From NCBI GenBank assembly GCA_024693775.1, contig JAILKL010000016.1:1-64000 (forward strand): a DNA stretch of 64,000 nt. Direction: 5' to 3'. Made by a program: the position numbers and the translations under genes. Below are positions 9,270 through 17,445 of this stretch, one piece after another; the first letter of the stretch is position 1, and the number at the start of each line of letters is the position of its first letter. The notes under the pieces are model-generated. The model was not told the DNA's origin. It saw only the letters and a program-made list of their open reading frames with translations, and ran no database searches. This DNA comes from Pseudobutyrivibrio sp. (GTDB taxonomy: Bacteria > Bacillota > Clostridia > Lachnospirales > Lachnospiraceae).

Positions 9270-10007
9270 ATGTTTATTGAAGATGATGGAATAAAATTAA
9301 ATGTTGTACTAGAAATGCCAAAGGGAGCACCAGAAAAATGCCCACTTTGCCTGGTATTTCATGGATTTACAGGTCATATAGAGGAGGAACATATTGTTGC
9401 AGCAGCAAGGGCATTAAATGAGGTGGGAGTAGCCACACTCAGAGTAGATTTATATGGTCATGGAAAGAGTGAAGGAGAGTTCAGAAATCATAATCTATAT
9501 AAATGGCTAAACAATATTTTGACCGTAGTTGATTATGCTAAGAAGCTGGATTTTGTAACTGAGCTATATATGTGCGGACACTCTCAGGGCGGACTTGCGG
9601 TTATGCTTGCAGCAGCTATGGAAAGGGATGTTATAAAGGCGTTGATACCTCTTTCGCCAGCCCTTGTTATTCCAGTAGGGGCCAGAGAAGGAAATCTTTT
9701 GGGCCAGCCCTTTGATCCAAACAATATTCCAGAGGAAATGGATGCTTGGAATGATAACAAGCTCAGTGGAAATTATATTAGAGTAGCCCAGTCAATTGAT
9801 GTGGATTCCGCCATTGCAAAATACAATGGCCCAGTGCTTATTGTACATGGCGATGCAGATGATGCTATTCCGGTGGAGTTTTCCATTGATGCAGCAAAGA
9901 AATACAAAAATTGTCGCCTGGAAATAATAAAAGGCGATGACCATTGCTATGGTCACCACCTTGATCAGGTGACAGATGTTATAAAGGATTTTGTAAAATC
10001 CCTTTAA
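9270..10007 (+). CDS. Est1E-like feruloyl esterase
   Basis: A 245-residue alpha/beta hydrolase without a signal peptide. The catalytic triad can be placed: Ser105 in GHSQGG, Asp197 in HGDADDAIP and His225 in GDDHCYGHH, with the oxyanion region at HGFTGH. Length, triad numbering and many stretches (CPLCLVFHGFTGH, VDYAKKLDFVTELYM) match what I remember of the Butyrivibrio proteoclasticus feruloyl esterase Est1E; this was not searched. Such enzymes release ferulate and coumarate from arabinoxylan. Co-transcription with GH115 supports a cytoplasmic xylan-debranching role. Confidence 0.85.
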   Translation: MFIEDDGIKLNVVLEMPKGAPEKCPLCLVFHGFTGHIEEEHIVAAARALNEVGVATLRVDLYGHGKSEGEFRNHNLYKWLNNILTVVDYAKKLDFVTELYMCGHSQGGLAVMLAAAMERDVIKALIPLSPALVIPVGAREGNLLGQPFDPNNIPEEMDAWNDNKLSGNYIRVAQSIDVDSAIAKYNGPVLIVHGDADDAIPVEFSIDAAKKYKNCRLEIIKGDDHCYGHHLDQVTDVIKDFVKSL

Positions 10008-10010
10008 AAT

Positions 10011-10889
10011 TTAATTAGATAAATCAAGGCATATTCTTCTGATTTCTTCGGAGAATATGCTTTCTTTTTGCCATAAAAAGGTAAAGTCATGCTTTATTTT
10101 AAAGTCTTTTAGATTTATTTCCTTTAAAATATTATTTGCTAGTTCGTTTTTTACAGCTGCTTTATATAAGAAGGAAATGCCACAGTCCATTGTCAACAGC
10201 TGAATGATGGAATGCATGTTTTCCACCTGTATATAGTGCCTAAAGTCCTCTATAGAGTAATTTTGAGTGGCAAGGCTTCGCTCAAGAATATTTCTGGTAC
10301 CAGAGCCAGGCTCTCTAATTAATAACCTTTCTTCAAATAAGTCATTAATGTTCTGGGGGCGTTTAACAAAATGATGAGTACTATTGCACACTGGAATAAA
10401 ATCTTCTGTAGAAAATCTAAGGGTTTCATATTCATTCATTGGGAAATATCCTTCTACAAGGGCAAAATCAATTTCGCCATTTTGTAAAAGCTCTAAAAGT
10501 GTCTTCGTATTTCCGTAGCGGATTTTAAAGTTTATATCTGGATTTTTTGATAAATATTTGGATATTGGATCCGCAATTACGTATTCACCTATAGTCATGG
10601 TGACGCCAAAGGAGATGGTGGCAGTATTGTCATTGGCACTAGCTAGAGCATCCATTATTTTTAACTCATCATTTTTCATTTTGTTTAGCTTGTCAAATAA
10701 AATATGTCCTGAGTCTGTGAGAGACAGCTTTTTACCATTTTGAGAAAAAAGCTTTGTATTATAGTACCCCTCTAAATACTTTATATGCTGCGATACGGCA
10801 GGCTGAGTGATGTGTAGCTCTGCAGCAGCCTTTGTGTAGCTCATGTATTTACAAACATATAAAAAGGTATCGATACGATTATCTAACAT
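10011..10889 (-). CDS. LysR family regulator beside yeiH
   Basis: A 292-residue LTTR. The helix-turn-helix is residues about 12-40 (YTKAAAELHITQPAVSQHIKYLE), followed by the linker helix and a two-lobed effector domain (REPGSGTR at the hinge is typical of CysB/YeiE-type LTTRs). The ATG at 10889 gives the usual MLDNRIDTF start; an ATG five codons upstream is possible. It is divergent from the YeiH-like gene, an arrangement common in many bacteria, so it probably controls that transporter in response to sulfur-related or other anions. Confidence 0.85.
   Translation of the reverse strand: MLDNRIDTFLYVCKYMSYTKAAAELHITQPAVSQHIKYLEGYYNTKLFSQNGKKLSLTDSGHILFDKLNKMKNDELKIMDALASANDNTATISFGVTMTIGEYVIADPISKYLSKNPDINFKIRYGNTKTLLELLQNGEIDFALVEGYFPMNEYETLRFSTEDFIPVCNSTHHFVKRPQNINDLFEERLLIREPGSGTRNILERSLATQNYSIEDFRHYIQVENMHSIIQLLTMDCGISFLYKAAVKNELANNILKEINLKDFKIKHDFTFLWQKESIFSEEIRRICLDLSN
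10029..10069 (+). terminator. terminator inside the convergent LysR gene
   Basis: GCATATTCT (10029-10037) and AGAATATGC (10052-10060) form a stem followed by TTTCTTTTT on the plus strand. It would end the GH115-esterase transcript, but the DNA is also the last codons of the convergent LysR gene. Confidence 0.6.
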
Positions 10890-11002
10890 AATAAAACCAT
10901 CCATAAGTAAAATTTATGGATATATTATAATATATAATTTTTATTTTGGAACGTATAAACGTATAATTGCCTTTGGAATTTAATATTGTGGAGGTAAAAA
11001 TT

Positions 11003-12028
11003 GTGGAATTTTTAAAGAAAAATGCCATTGGTATTTTGGTATGCTTCGTAATTGCGTTACCATCCTGGATGCTTGGTAAGCAATTTCCAATTATAGGAGG
11101 TGCAGTTATTGCAATTATTGCTGGTATGATTATTGCTCTCTTTTGGAATGATAAGAAGGGTGCGGATGCAGGTATAAAATTTACATCAAAATATATCCTG
11201 CAGACAGCAGTAGTTTTACTTGGCTTTGGAATGAATCTTAGCGTAGTCCTTCAAACAGGAAAGGAGTCTCTTCCTATTATTGTTTGCACAATAACAACAT
11301 CACTTGTTATTGCAGGACTACTTCATAAGGCTTTAAAGGTACAGGGAAATACAGCTATTTTAGTTGGCGTTGGTTCATCTATTTGTGGTGGCTCAGCCAT
11401 TGCAGCAACAGCGCCTGTTATCGATGCTGATGATGACGAGGTAGCCCAGGCTATTTCAGTTATTTTCTTCTTTAATGTATTAGCTGCATTATTCTTCCCA
11501 ACACTTGGAAAGTTAATTGGATTTGATACTACATCAGGAAATGCATTTGGTTTATTTGCAGGAACAGCCGTAAATGATACATCTTCAGTTACAGCAGTGG
11601 CATCTACTTGGGATAGCATGTGGAATCTTGGCACACAGACCTTGGACAAGGCTGTCACAGTAAAGCTTACACGTACACTTGCTATTATTCCTATTACACT
11701 TGTTCTTGCTATGTATAGAGCCAGAAAGGCAAAGGCAAGCGGTGAGCATGCAAATGGATTTAGCTTTAAGAGAGCATTTCCAATGTTCATAGTCTATTTC
11801 ATTATCGCATCTATAATTACTACTGTTGCAGTAAATTTTGGAGTATCAGCTGATTTATTTAATCCATTAAAGGAGCTTAGCAAGTTCTTTATTGTTATGG
11901 CTATGGCTGCCATAGGTTTAAATAGTAATATTATAAAGCTGGTAAAATCTGGTGGAAAACCAATTCTTATTGGTGCCTGCTGCTGGATTGGTATTACTCT
12001 AATGAGCTTGTTTATTCAAAGCTTATAA
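11003..12028 (+). CDS. YeiH family putative sulfate exporter
   Basis: A 341-residue membrane protein of the UPF0324/YeiH family with about ten hydrophobic segments. Family motifs include [23 protein letters not shown] and [18 protein letters not shown] at 11003 is taken as the start because GGAGG (10990-10994) lies eight bases before it; the earlier TTG frame start at 10967 has no ribosome site. The substrate is uncertain: some family members are called sulfate exporters, on limited evidence. Its neighbour is the divergent LysR gene. Confidence 0.85.
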   Translation: MEFLKKNAIGILVCFVIALPSWMLGKQFPIIGGAVIAIIAGMIIALFWNDKKGADAGIKFTSKYILQTAVVLLGFGMNLSVVLQTGKESLPIIVCTITTSLVIAGLLHKALKVQGNTAILVGVGSSICGGSAIAATAPVIDADDDEVAQAISVIFFFNVLAALFFPTLGKLIGFDTTSGNAFGLFAGTAVNDTSSVTAVASTWDSMWNLGTQTLDKAVTVKLTRTLAIIPITLVLAMYRARKAKASGEHANGFSFKRAFPMFIVYFIIASIITTVAVNFGVSADLFNPLKELSKFFIVMAMAAIGLNSNIIKLVKSGGKPILIGACCWIGITLMSLFIQSL

Positions 12029-12040
12029 AATCCTACTTCG

Positions 12041-12077
12041 ACCACCTGTCAGTTATTTGCTGACAGGTGGTTTTTAT
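12041..12077 (+). terminator. rho-independent terminator after yeiH-like gene
   Basis: A perfect 12-base-pair stem, ACCACCTGTCAG (12041-12052) with CTGACAGGTGGT (12060-12071), runs into TTTTTATATT. Confidence 0.9.
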
Positions 12078-12085
12078 ATTACAAT
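12057..12085 (+). promoter_or_regulatory. promoter overlapping the terminator
   Basis: TTGCTG (12057-12062), 17 bases, TACAAT (12080-12085). The -35 lies in the loop and 3' arm of the terminator hairpin and the -10 directly after its T-tract. It would start transcription near 12092, about 25 bases before the response regulator start. The same arrangement recurs at 19541-19569. Confidence 0.5.
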
Positions 12086-12116
12086 GAATAACAGTGTTTA
12101 TATTGGGAGAAAAAGG

Positions 12117-12830
12117 ATGTTAAGAATTGCCATAGTAGAGGATGAAAAAGAGTATCAGGCTAGTCTCATTGAGCACCTTAGTCAGTACGAATCAGAACAC
12201 AATGAAAATTTCATAGTGCGTACTTTTTATGATGGTATAGATATATTAGATGACTATACTTCAGAATATGATGTTATTTTTCTAGACATTCATATGAAAT
12301 ACCAGGATGGTATGTCAACAGCTAGAAAAATCAGAGAGCTAGACGATTCTGTGATTATTATTTTTATTACTGCCTTGGCGCAATATGCTATTGAGGGCTA
12401 CAAGGTAAATGCTTTAGATTTTATTTTAAAGCCTGTAGTTTACGATCAGCTGGAGGGCGCTATGGATAAGGTATTAAAAACCTCATCCAAATACGAGAAA
12501 AGCAAAGAAATTATTGTTTCAGATGATGGAGCCAAAAGAAAAATTTCTACAGAGGATGTCTATTATATAGAAGTAGTAGGGCATACCATTGTTATTCACA
12601 GCACCATTGGAGTATTTGAACAAAGAGGCAAGAGCTTAAAGGTCATTGCTGAGGAATTGAAAGAATACAATTTTGTACAAAGCGGCCAGTCTCAATTAAT
12701 TAATTTAAAATATGTAGATAAAATTCAGGGTGATATTATCTTTATTAATAATGAAGAAATCTTTATGAGTCGAAGCAGAAAGAAAGACTTTATTGCAGCC
12801 TTTGGTGAATATGTGGGTATGGAAATATGA
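12117..12830 (+). CDS. LytTR response regulator
   Basis: A 237-residue regulator. Receiver domain residues 1-120: acidic pair EDE near the start, phospho-acceptor Asp in VIFLDIHMKYQDG, conserved FITALAQYA and KPV. LytTR DNA-binding domain from about residue 135 (VYYIEVVGHTIVIHS, FVQSGQSQLINLKYVDKI). The ATG at 12117 begins MLRIAIVEDE and has GGGAG seven bases upstream; an earlier in-frame ATG at 12087 is less likely. It overlaps the kinase gene by four bases (ATGA). Autoinducing-peptide type systems have this layout, but no signal peptide gene was found nearby. Confidence 0.9.
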   Translation: MLRIAIVEDEKEYQASLIEHLSQYESEHNENFIVRTFYDGIDILDDYTSEYDVIFLDIHMKYQDGMSTARKIRELDDSVIIIFITALAQYAIEGYKVNALDFILKPVVYDQLEGAMDKVLKTSSKYEKSKEIIVSDDGAKRKISTEDVYYIEVVGHTIVIHSTIGVFEQRGKSLKVIAEELKEYNFVQSGQSQLINLKYVDKIQGDIIFINNEEIFMSRSRKKDFIAAFGEYVGMEI

Positions 12831-14122
12831 TTAAATATTTTAATTTAGGTTATTTAATAGAAATGCTTATGCCGGTGATAGGCCTATGTGCCCTTTTAGA
12901 AAAACGTAAATTTGGTGTTATTAAAGGGGCCATTAGTGTTTTTATTGGGGCAAATATAGATATCATAATAATCTATATAATGAGCTTAACTATACCATTT
13001 GAAAATGTTAGCAATAGCGTTAATGATATGAACGGCAACTATCTTTTTTTAGTATGTTGGTTTTTGATTACATGGTTATCTGTGATTACAGGTATATATT
13101 TGAGCTCAAAGGTAAAATATAAAGAGGCCATATATTTATTTGCCATAAGCTATACAATCGAGCACATTTTTTATTGTGTAAGAAAGCTAGTGAATTATCA
13201 TTTTTCAATCAGTGAATACAATCCTGTATTATATACCTTTTGTATAATCGGATCCTTTCTTACGGCGTATTTTTGGTTTTCAAAGGCTACAGTAAAAAAT
13301 GGTAAATATAAAATAGAAACCATGTCGGCCACTTGGGCTACGGTTATGATTATGGTACTAGTGTGGGGGCTTAGTATTTGGGCAGATTATTTTGAATACA
13401 CCCATATTCATGCGCTTTATGCTATACTTGCTTGTTTATTTTTGCTTATTAGTCAAAGAGCACAGCTTATTAGAGAAAATGAACGAAGCGATTTTCAAAA
13501 GAAAGAACAATTATGGAATGAGACAAAGATGCGATATCAAATGTCAAGGGATGCTATGGCTGTGGTAAACCAGCATTATCATGACATGAAGCACCAAATA
13601 AATGTCTTATCGAATATGGAAAATGACGAAAAGCGTCGCGGTATTTTATCTGAAATGGAAAACGATATCGCAATATATGATGCCGTCGTTAGAACAGGTA
13701 ATGAATATTTAGATACGGTACTTACTGAAAAGAAGCTAATATGTCATAGCAAAAATATTCAAATGAGCTGTATTGTGGATGGAAAACAGCTAGAATTTAT
13801 TGATGAGCTGGATTTATATACTCTGCTTGGTAATGCCCTTGATAATGCCATTGAAGCAAATGAAAAAATAATCGATAATACTAAACGTTGGATTTCAGTT
13901 CAGATTCAAAATAAAAAGGGAATAGTACTAGTGGAAATCGTTAATCCATATCAAAACTCTCTTAAATATAAGGGTGATGCCTTTGAAACCTCAAAGGAGG
14001 ACAAGCTAAGTCATGGCTATGGCATTAGCAGTATCAAAAATATAGTAGAAAAATATAGTGGGCAATTGATTATCAAAACTGAGAATAGCAAGTTTTTACT
14101 CAGAATAATTTTTAATAATTAA
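12827..14122 (+). CDS. GHKL sensor histidine kinase (AgrC-like)
   Basis: A 431-residue protein with about six membrane segments (1-215), a linker, the phospho-acceptor region QHYHDMKHQINVLSNM (H-D-M-K-H), and a GHKL ATPase domain: LDLYTLLGNALDNAIEAN (N box) and HGYGISSIKNIVEKYSG (G box). It is translationally coupled to the response regulator. A membrane terminator-closed unit follows, then the GH3 gene. The sensed signal cannot be deduced. Confidence 0.9.
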   Translation: MIKYFNLGYLIEMLMPVIGLCALLEKRKFGVIKGAISVFIGANIDIIIIYIMSLTIPFENVSNSVNDMNGNYLFLVCWFLITWLSVITGIYLSSKVKYKEAIYLFAISYTIEHIFYCVRKLVNYHFSISEYNPVLYTFCIIGSFLTAYFWFSKATVKNGKYKIETMSATWATVMIMVLVWGLSIWADYFEYTHIHALYAILACLFLLISQRAQLIRENERSDFQKKEQLWNETKMRYQMSRDAMAVVNQHYHDMKHQINVLSNMENDEKRRGILSEMENDIAIYDAVVRTGNEYLDTVLTEKKLICHSKNIQMSCIVDGKQLEFIDELDLYTLLGNALDNAIEANEKIIDNTKRWISVQIQNKKGIVLVEIVNPYQNSLKYKGDAFETSKEDKLSHGYGISSIKNIVEKYSGQLIIKTENSKFLLRIIFNN

Positions 14123-14140
14123 CCAAATATGTCACAAAAT

Positions 14141-14171
14141 ATGCAGGCTAGGACAAAGCCTGCATTTTTTT
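14141..14171 (+). terminator. rho-independent terminator
   Basis: ATGCAGGCT (14141-14149) pairs perfectly with AGCCTGCAT (14157-14165), followed by TTTTTTTG. It ends the two-component operon. Confidence 0.88.
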
Positions 14172-14226
14172 GTTTGAAAATGCTACTTTTTACTTAGCAA
14201 TTATTTTATATAAAAGGAGAAGTAGT

Positions 14227-17200
14227 ATGAGTAAGGTGAGAAAGATAGTGGGAACTACTATTCGCTCAATTTTTATTATTATTCTAGTAGTAATAATAGC
14301 GGCAATTAGTTCTATTTTACCCGACTATGCCAGAATGGCTGATAATATGGTTGGTGGTATTAATAACAAAATAGATAATTCTGATGTGGATACAGCTGGT
14401 CTTGATTTGGAATATAACAAGCCGGATTATGACACAGAATCTATCAAAACTGCTGAGGCTGATTTACATCAACGTATAGCAGATGAGGGAACAATTCTCT
14501 TAAAAAATGATGATAATGTTTTACCTAAAACAGCAGAGGATACATTTAGTTTCTTTAGTGTAAACTCTGCAACAGTATCTGCCAACGACAGCATGATGGG
14601 TGGCAGAAATCTTGAAGCTATTTTTGATAATGCTTCAGTATCTTTAAACAAAACACTTTTCAATTTCTATAAAGAAAAATCAGCGGAGTATGGACTTGGA
14701 GCAGGTTCTATTTCCTATGGTGATGCTGAAGATTTCAGTATTAATGAGGTGCCACTAAAAGAGCTTGAAAGCAATTCAGAGGTTATGGATTCTATCAAGG
14801 GCACTGTTCCAGTATATTTCCTTAAAAGAGTAGCTGGAGAAGGAAGAGATATGCCTCGTTCTATGTACAATCATGCTGACAATGAAGAAGATCAGGCAAA
14901 AACATATCTTGAGCCAGATAGTACAGAGCTAGAAATTATCAAGTACTTAAATGATAATTTTGATGATGTTATTTTAGTAGCAAATTCAAATGCTGCACTT
15001 GATTTAGATTTCCTTAAGGATTATCCAAATGTAAAGGCAGTTATTTCTGCCACAGCAATTGAGTCATTACCATATATATTAACAGGTCAGGTTAATCCAT
15101 CAGGTAGAACAGTTGATACCTTTGCAGCAGACCCTGTAAATTCTCCAGCAGCAATGAACTTTGGTGATTATCAGTATTCTGATGCAGATGGAAATCTTAC
15201 AAAATATAATTATGTAACCTACGAAGAAGGTATTTATGTAGGGTACAAATATTATGAAACCAGATATGAGGATGCTGTCCTAGGACAGGGAAATGCTGGT
15301 GACTACGATTATAATAACGAAGTAGTTTATCCATTTGGCTATGGAATGTCCTACACCACTTTTGATTGGTCAGATATGACTACTACATGGAATGGTGACG
15401 ATTGTACAGTAACAGTAAATGTTACAAATAGTGGTGATTATGCTGGAAAGGATGTTGTAGAGCTATATGCTCAGAGTCCTTATACACAGTATGATATTGA
15501 AAATGGTGTTGAGAAGCCAGCAGTGCAGCTAGTGGCTTATGAAAAGACAAATGAGCTTGCGCCTGGTGAGTCTCAGGAGGTTGCTCTTACATTTAACAAA
15601 TCACAATTAAAGGCTTACGATGCAAATGGAGCAAAGACATATATTTTTGACGCTGGAGATTATTACATCACAGCAGCAAAAAATGCTCATGCAGCTGTAA
15701 ATAATATTTTAACTGCAAAGGGTGTTGATAGTAGCTCATTGCTAGAGAGCAGTGGAATGAGCTACGAGGCTAATGCAGATTTTGTATCAATGTACACTCC
15801 AGAAAATACAGAGGTGGATACAACTACATATGCAAAGGATAGTTATTCAGGAGTTGATGTAACAAATCAGCTTGACGCTGCAAAGGGCGATGCAAAATAT
15901 TTAACAAGAAATGATTGGGTAGGAACATTCCCAACACATGATGGAGTACCTAGTGCACAGATTAGTACATGGGGCAATGAAATCAATGGAGATGATGGAG
16001 CTTCATATACATATACAAAGGAAGCATCACAGGATTTAATTGATAAACTAGATAGCTTTGATTCTAATACAGATATTGACCCTGAATCTTTGGCAGATAC
16101 AGAAATTGTTTATGGAAAAGACAATGGACTTACTCTTATTGATATGAGAGGTCTTGATTATGATGATCCAAAGTGGGATGATCTTTTAGATGAGCTTACA
16201 GCTGATGAAATCTACAAGGCAGTTGGTATTAGTGGATATGGTATTGAGTATATTGATTCTGTAGAAAAGCCATTTAACATTGATGCTGATACAGCAGCAG
16301 GTCTTATTTTTGGTGGAACTAGTGCAATGTTTCCTAATTCTATGACACTTGCTCAATCTTGGAACAAGGAATTGGCATTAGAGTTTGGAACAATGATTGG
16401 TAACGAAGGATTACTTGGAGGAGCAGACGGATGGTACGCTCCATCAATGAATATTCATCGTACACCATTCTCTGGTAGAAACGGAGAGTACTATTCAGAG
16501 GATGCATTCCTTTCAGGAACAGTAGGTTCAAATGCAGTATATGGTGCAGCTTCAAAGGGTATGTACACATATATCAAGCATTTCGCATTTAATGATCAGG
16601 AAGATCACCGTGGTGATAGAGATGGACAATTTAGTGTAGCTACATGGCTTAATGAGCAGAGTGCTCGTGAGATTTACTTACTTCCATTTGAAATGTGCAT
16701 GAAGGTGGGTGATGTTACATTAAATTATGTTGAAAAGCAGGATGATGGTACATACAAGAATGCTTCAAGAGATATTAGAGCATCTCAGGCAGTAATGACC
16801 TCCTTCAATAGAGTTGGCGCTACCTGGACTGGTGGAGATTACAATCTCATTACAGGAATTCTTAGAAATGAATGGGCATTCAATGGATTAGTTTTAACAG
16901 ATAATGCAAATACTGGCGTATTCATGGACGGCTATCAAATGACAGAGGCGGGCTCAGATATCAAGCTTACATCAGTAGCAGCTTCAGCAAGATATGATTT
17001 TGATAAAAATGATCCAGCTACATATTATTATGCAAGACAGGCAATGCATCACATGCTTTATGTGGTTGCAAACTCAAAGGCTATGAACAACGCTATGCCT
17101 GGAAGTCATTTTGAGAATGGACTTAGAACTACTCAATTATTAAGTAGAGTAGTAGTTACAGTTTGTGTTTTACTTATTTTATTGAATATCTATAGAATAT

Positions 17201-17295
17201 TTAGACTGTTTAAGCCTACAGAAAAAAAGCTTGCAAAGCTACAGGCAAAGGCAGAGAAAAAAGCAGCAAAAAAGGCAGCAAAACTTAATAAATAA
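14227..17295 (+). CDS. GH3 family glycosidase, domain-permuted, membrane-anchored
   Basis: A 1022-residue GH3 enzyme with domains in reverse order. After an N-terminal membrane helix (about 8-32) comes the GH3 alpha/beta sandwich (ADEGTILLKNDDNVLP; candidate acid/base Glu205 in AGEGRD), then a fibronectin-III-like region (VTNSGDYAGKDVVELY), then the TIM-barrel half (FGGTSAMFPNSMTLAQSWN, IKHFAFNDQE, candidate nucleophile Asp892 in LVLTDN). A second membrane helix near 971-993 is followed by a Lys/Ala-rich tail. The reversed order is known in Butyrivibrio and Ruminococcus beta-glucosidases. ATG at 14227 is chosen for its GGAG. Both ends would be cytoplasmic with the enzyme outside. Beta-glucosidase or beta-xylosidase specificity cannot be separated here. 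Confidence 0.85.
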   Translation: MSKVRKIVGTTIRSIFIIILVVIIAAISSILPDYARMADNMVGGINNKIDNSDVDTAGLDLEYNKPDYDTESIKTAEADLHQRIADEGTILLKNDDNVLPKTAEDTFSFFSVNSATVSANDSMMGGRNLEAIFDNASVSLNKTLFNFYKEKSAEYGLGAGSISYGDAEDFSINEVPLKELESNSEVMDSIKGTVPVYFLKRVAGEGRDMPRSMYNHADNEEDQAKTYLEPDSTELEIIKYLNDNFDDVILVANSNAALDLDFLKDYPNVKAVISATAIESLPYILTGQVNPSGRTVDTFAADPVNSPAAMNFGDYQYSDADGNLTKYNYVTYEEGIYVGYKYYETRYEDAVLGQGNAGDYDYNNEVVYPFGYGMSYTTFDWSDMTTTWNGDDCTVTVNVTNSGDYAGKDVVELYAQSPYTQYDIENGVEKPAVQLVAYEKTNELAPGESQEVALTFNKSQLKAYDANGAKTYIFDAGDYYITAAKNAHAAVNNILTAKGVDSSSLLESSGMSYEANADFVSMYTPENTEVDTTTYAKDSYSGVDVTNQLDAAKGDAKYLTRNDWVGTFPTHDGVPSAQISTWGNEINGDDGASYTYTKEASQDLIDKLDSFDSNTDIDPESLADTEIVYGKDNGLTLIDMRGLDYDDPKWDDLLDELTADEIYKAVGISGYGIEYIDSVEKPFNIDADTAAGLIFGGTSAMFPNSMTLAQSWNKELALEFGTMIGNEGLLGGADGWYAPSMNIHRTPFSGRNGEYYSEDAFLSGTVGSNAVYGAASKGMYTYIKHFAFNDQEDHRGDRDGQFSVATWLNEQSAREIYLLPFEMCMKVGDVTLNYVEKQDDGTYKNASRDIRASQAVMTSFNRVGATWTGGDYNLITGILRNEWAFNGLVLTDNANTGVFMDGYQMTEAGSDIKLTSVAASARYDFDKNDPATYYYARQAMHHMLYVVANSKAMNNAMPGSHFENGLRTTQLLSRVVVTVCVLLILLNIYRIFRLFKPTEKKLAKLQAKAEKKAAKKAAKLNK

Positions 17296-17311
17296 CCCGT
17301 AATAAAAATTT

Positions 17312-17334
17312 AGTTGTTTTAAATCAACTTTTTG
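17312..17334 (+). terminator. weak terminator-like hairpin
   Basis: AGTTG (17312-17316) pairs with CAACT (17325-17329) ahead of a T-rich stretch, just after the GH3 stop. The stem is short. Confidence 0.35.
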
Positions 17335-17445
17335 TTTATGGAGATAGGATCCCTGGTGTTTTAAAATAATAATCAAGGTATGACAAATTTTTAACAATGT
17401 TTCTGGCGTGTAAATATTGTTGAAAAGTAAAAGGAGGATTATTAA

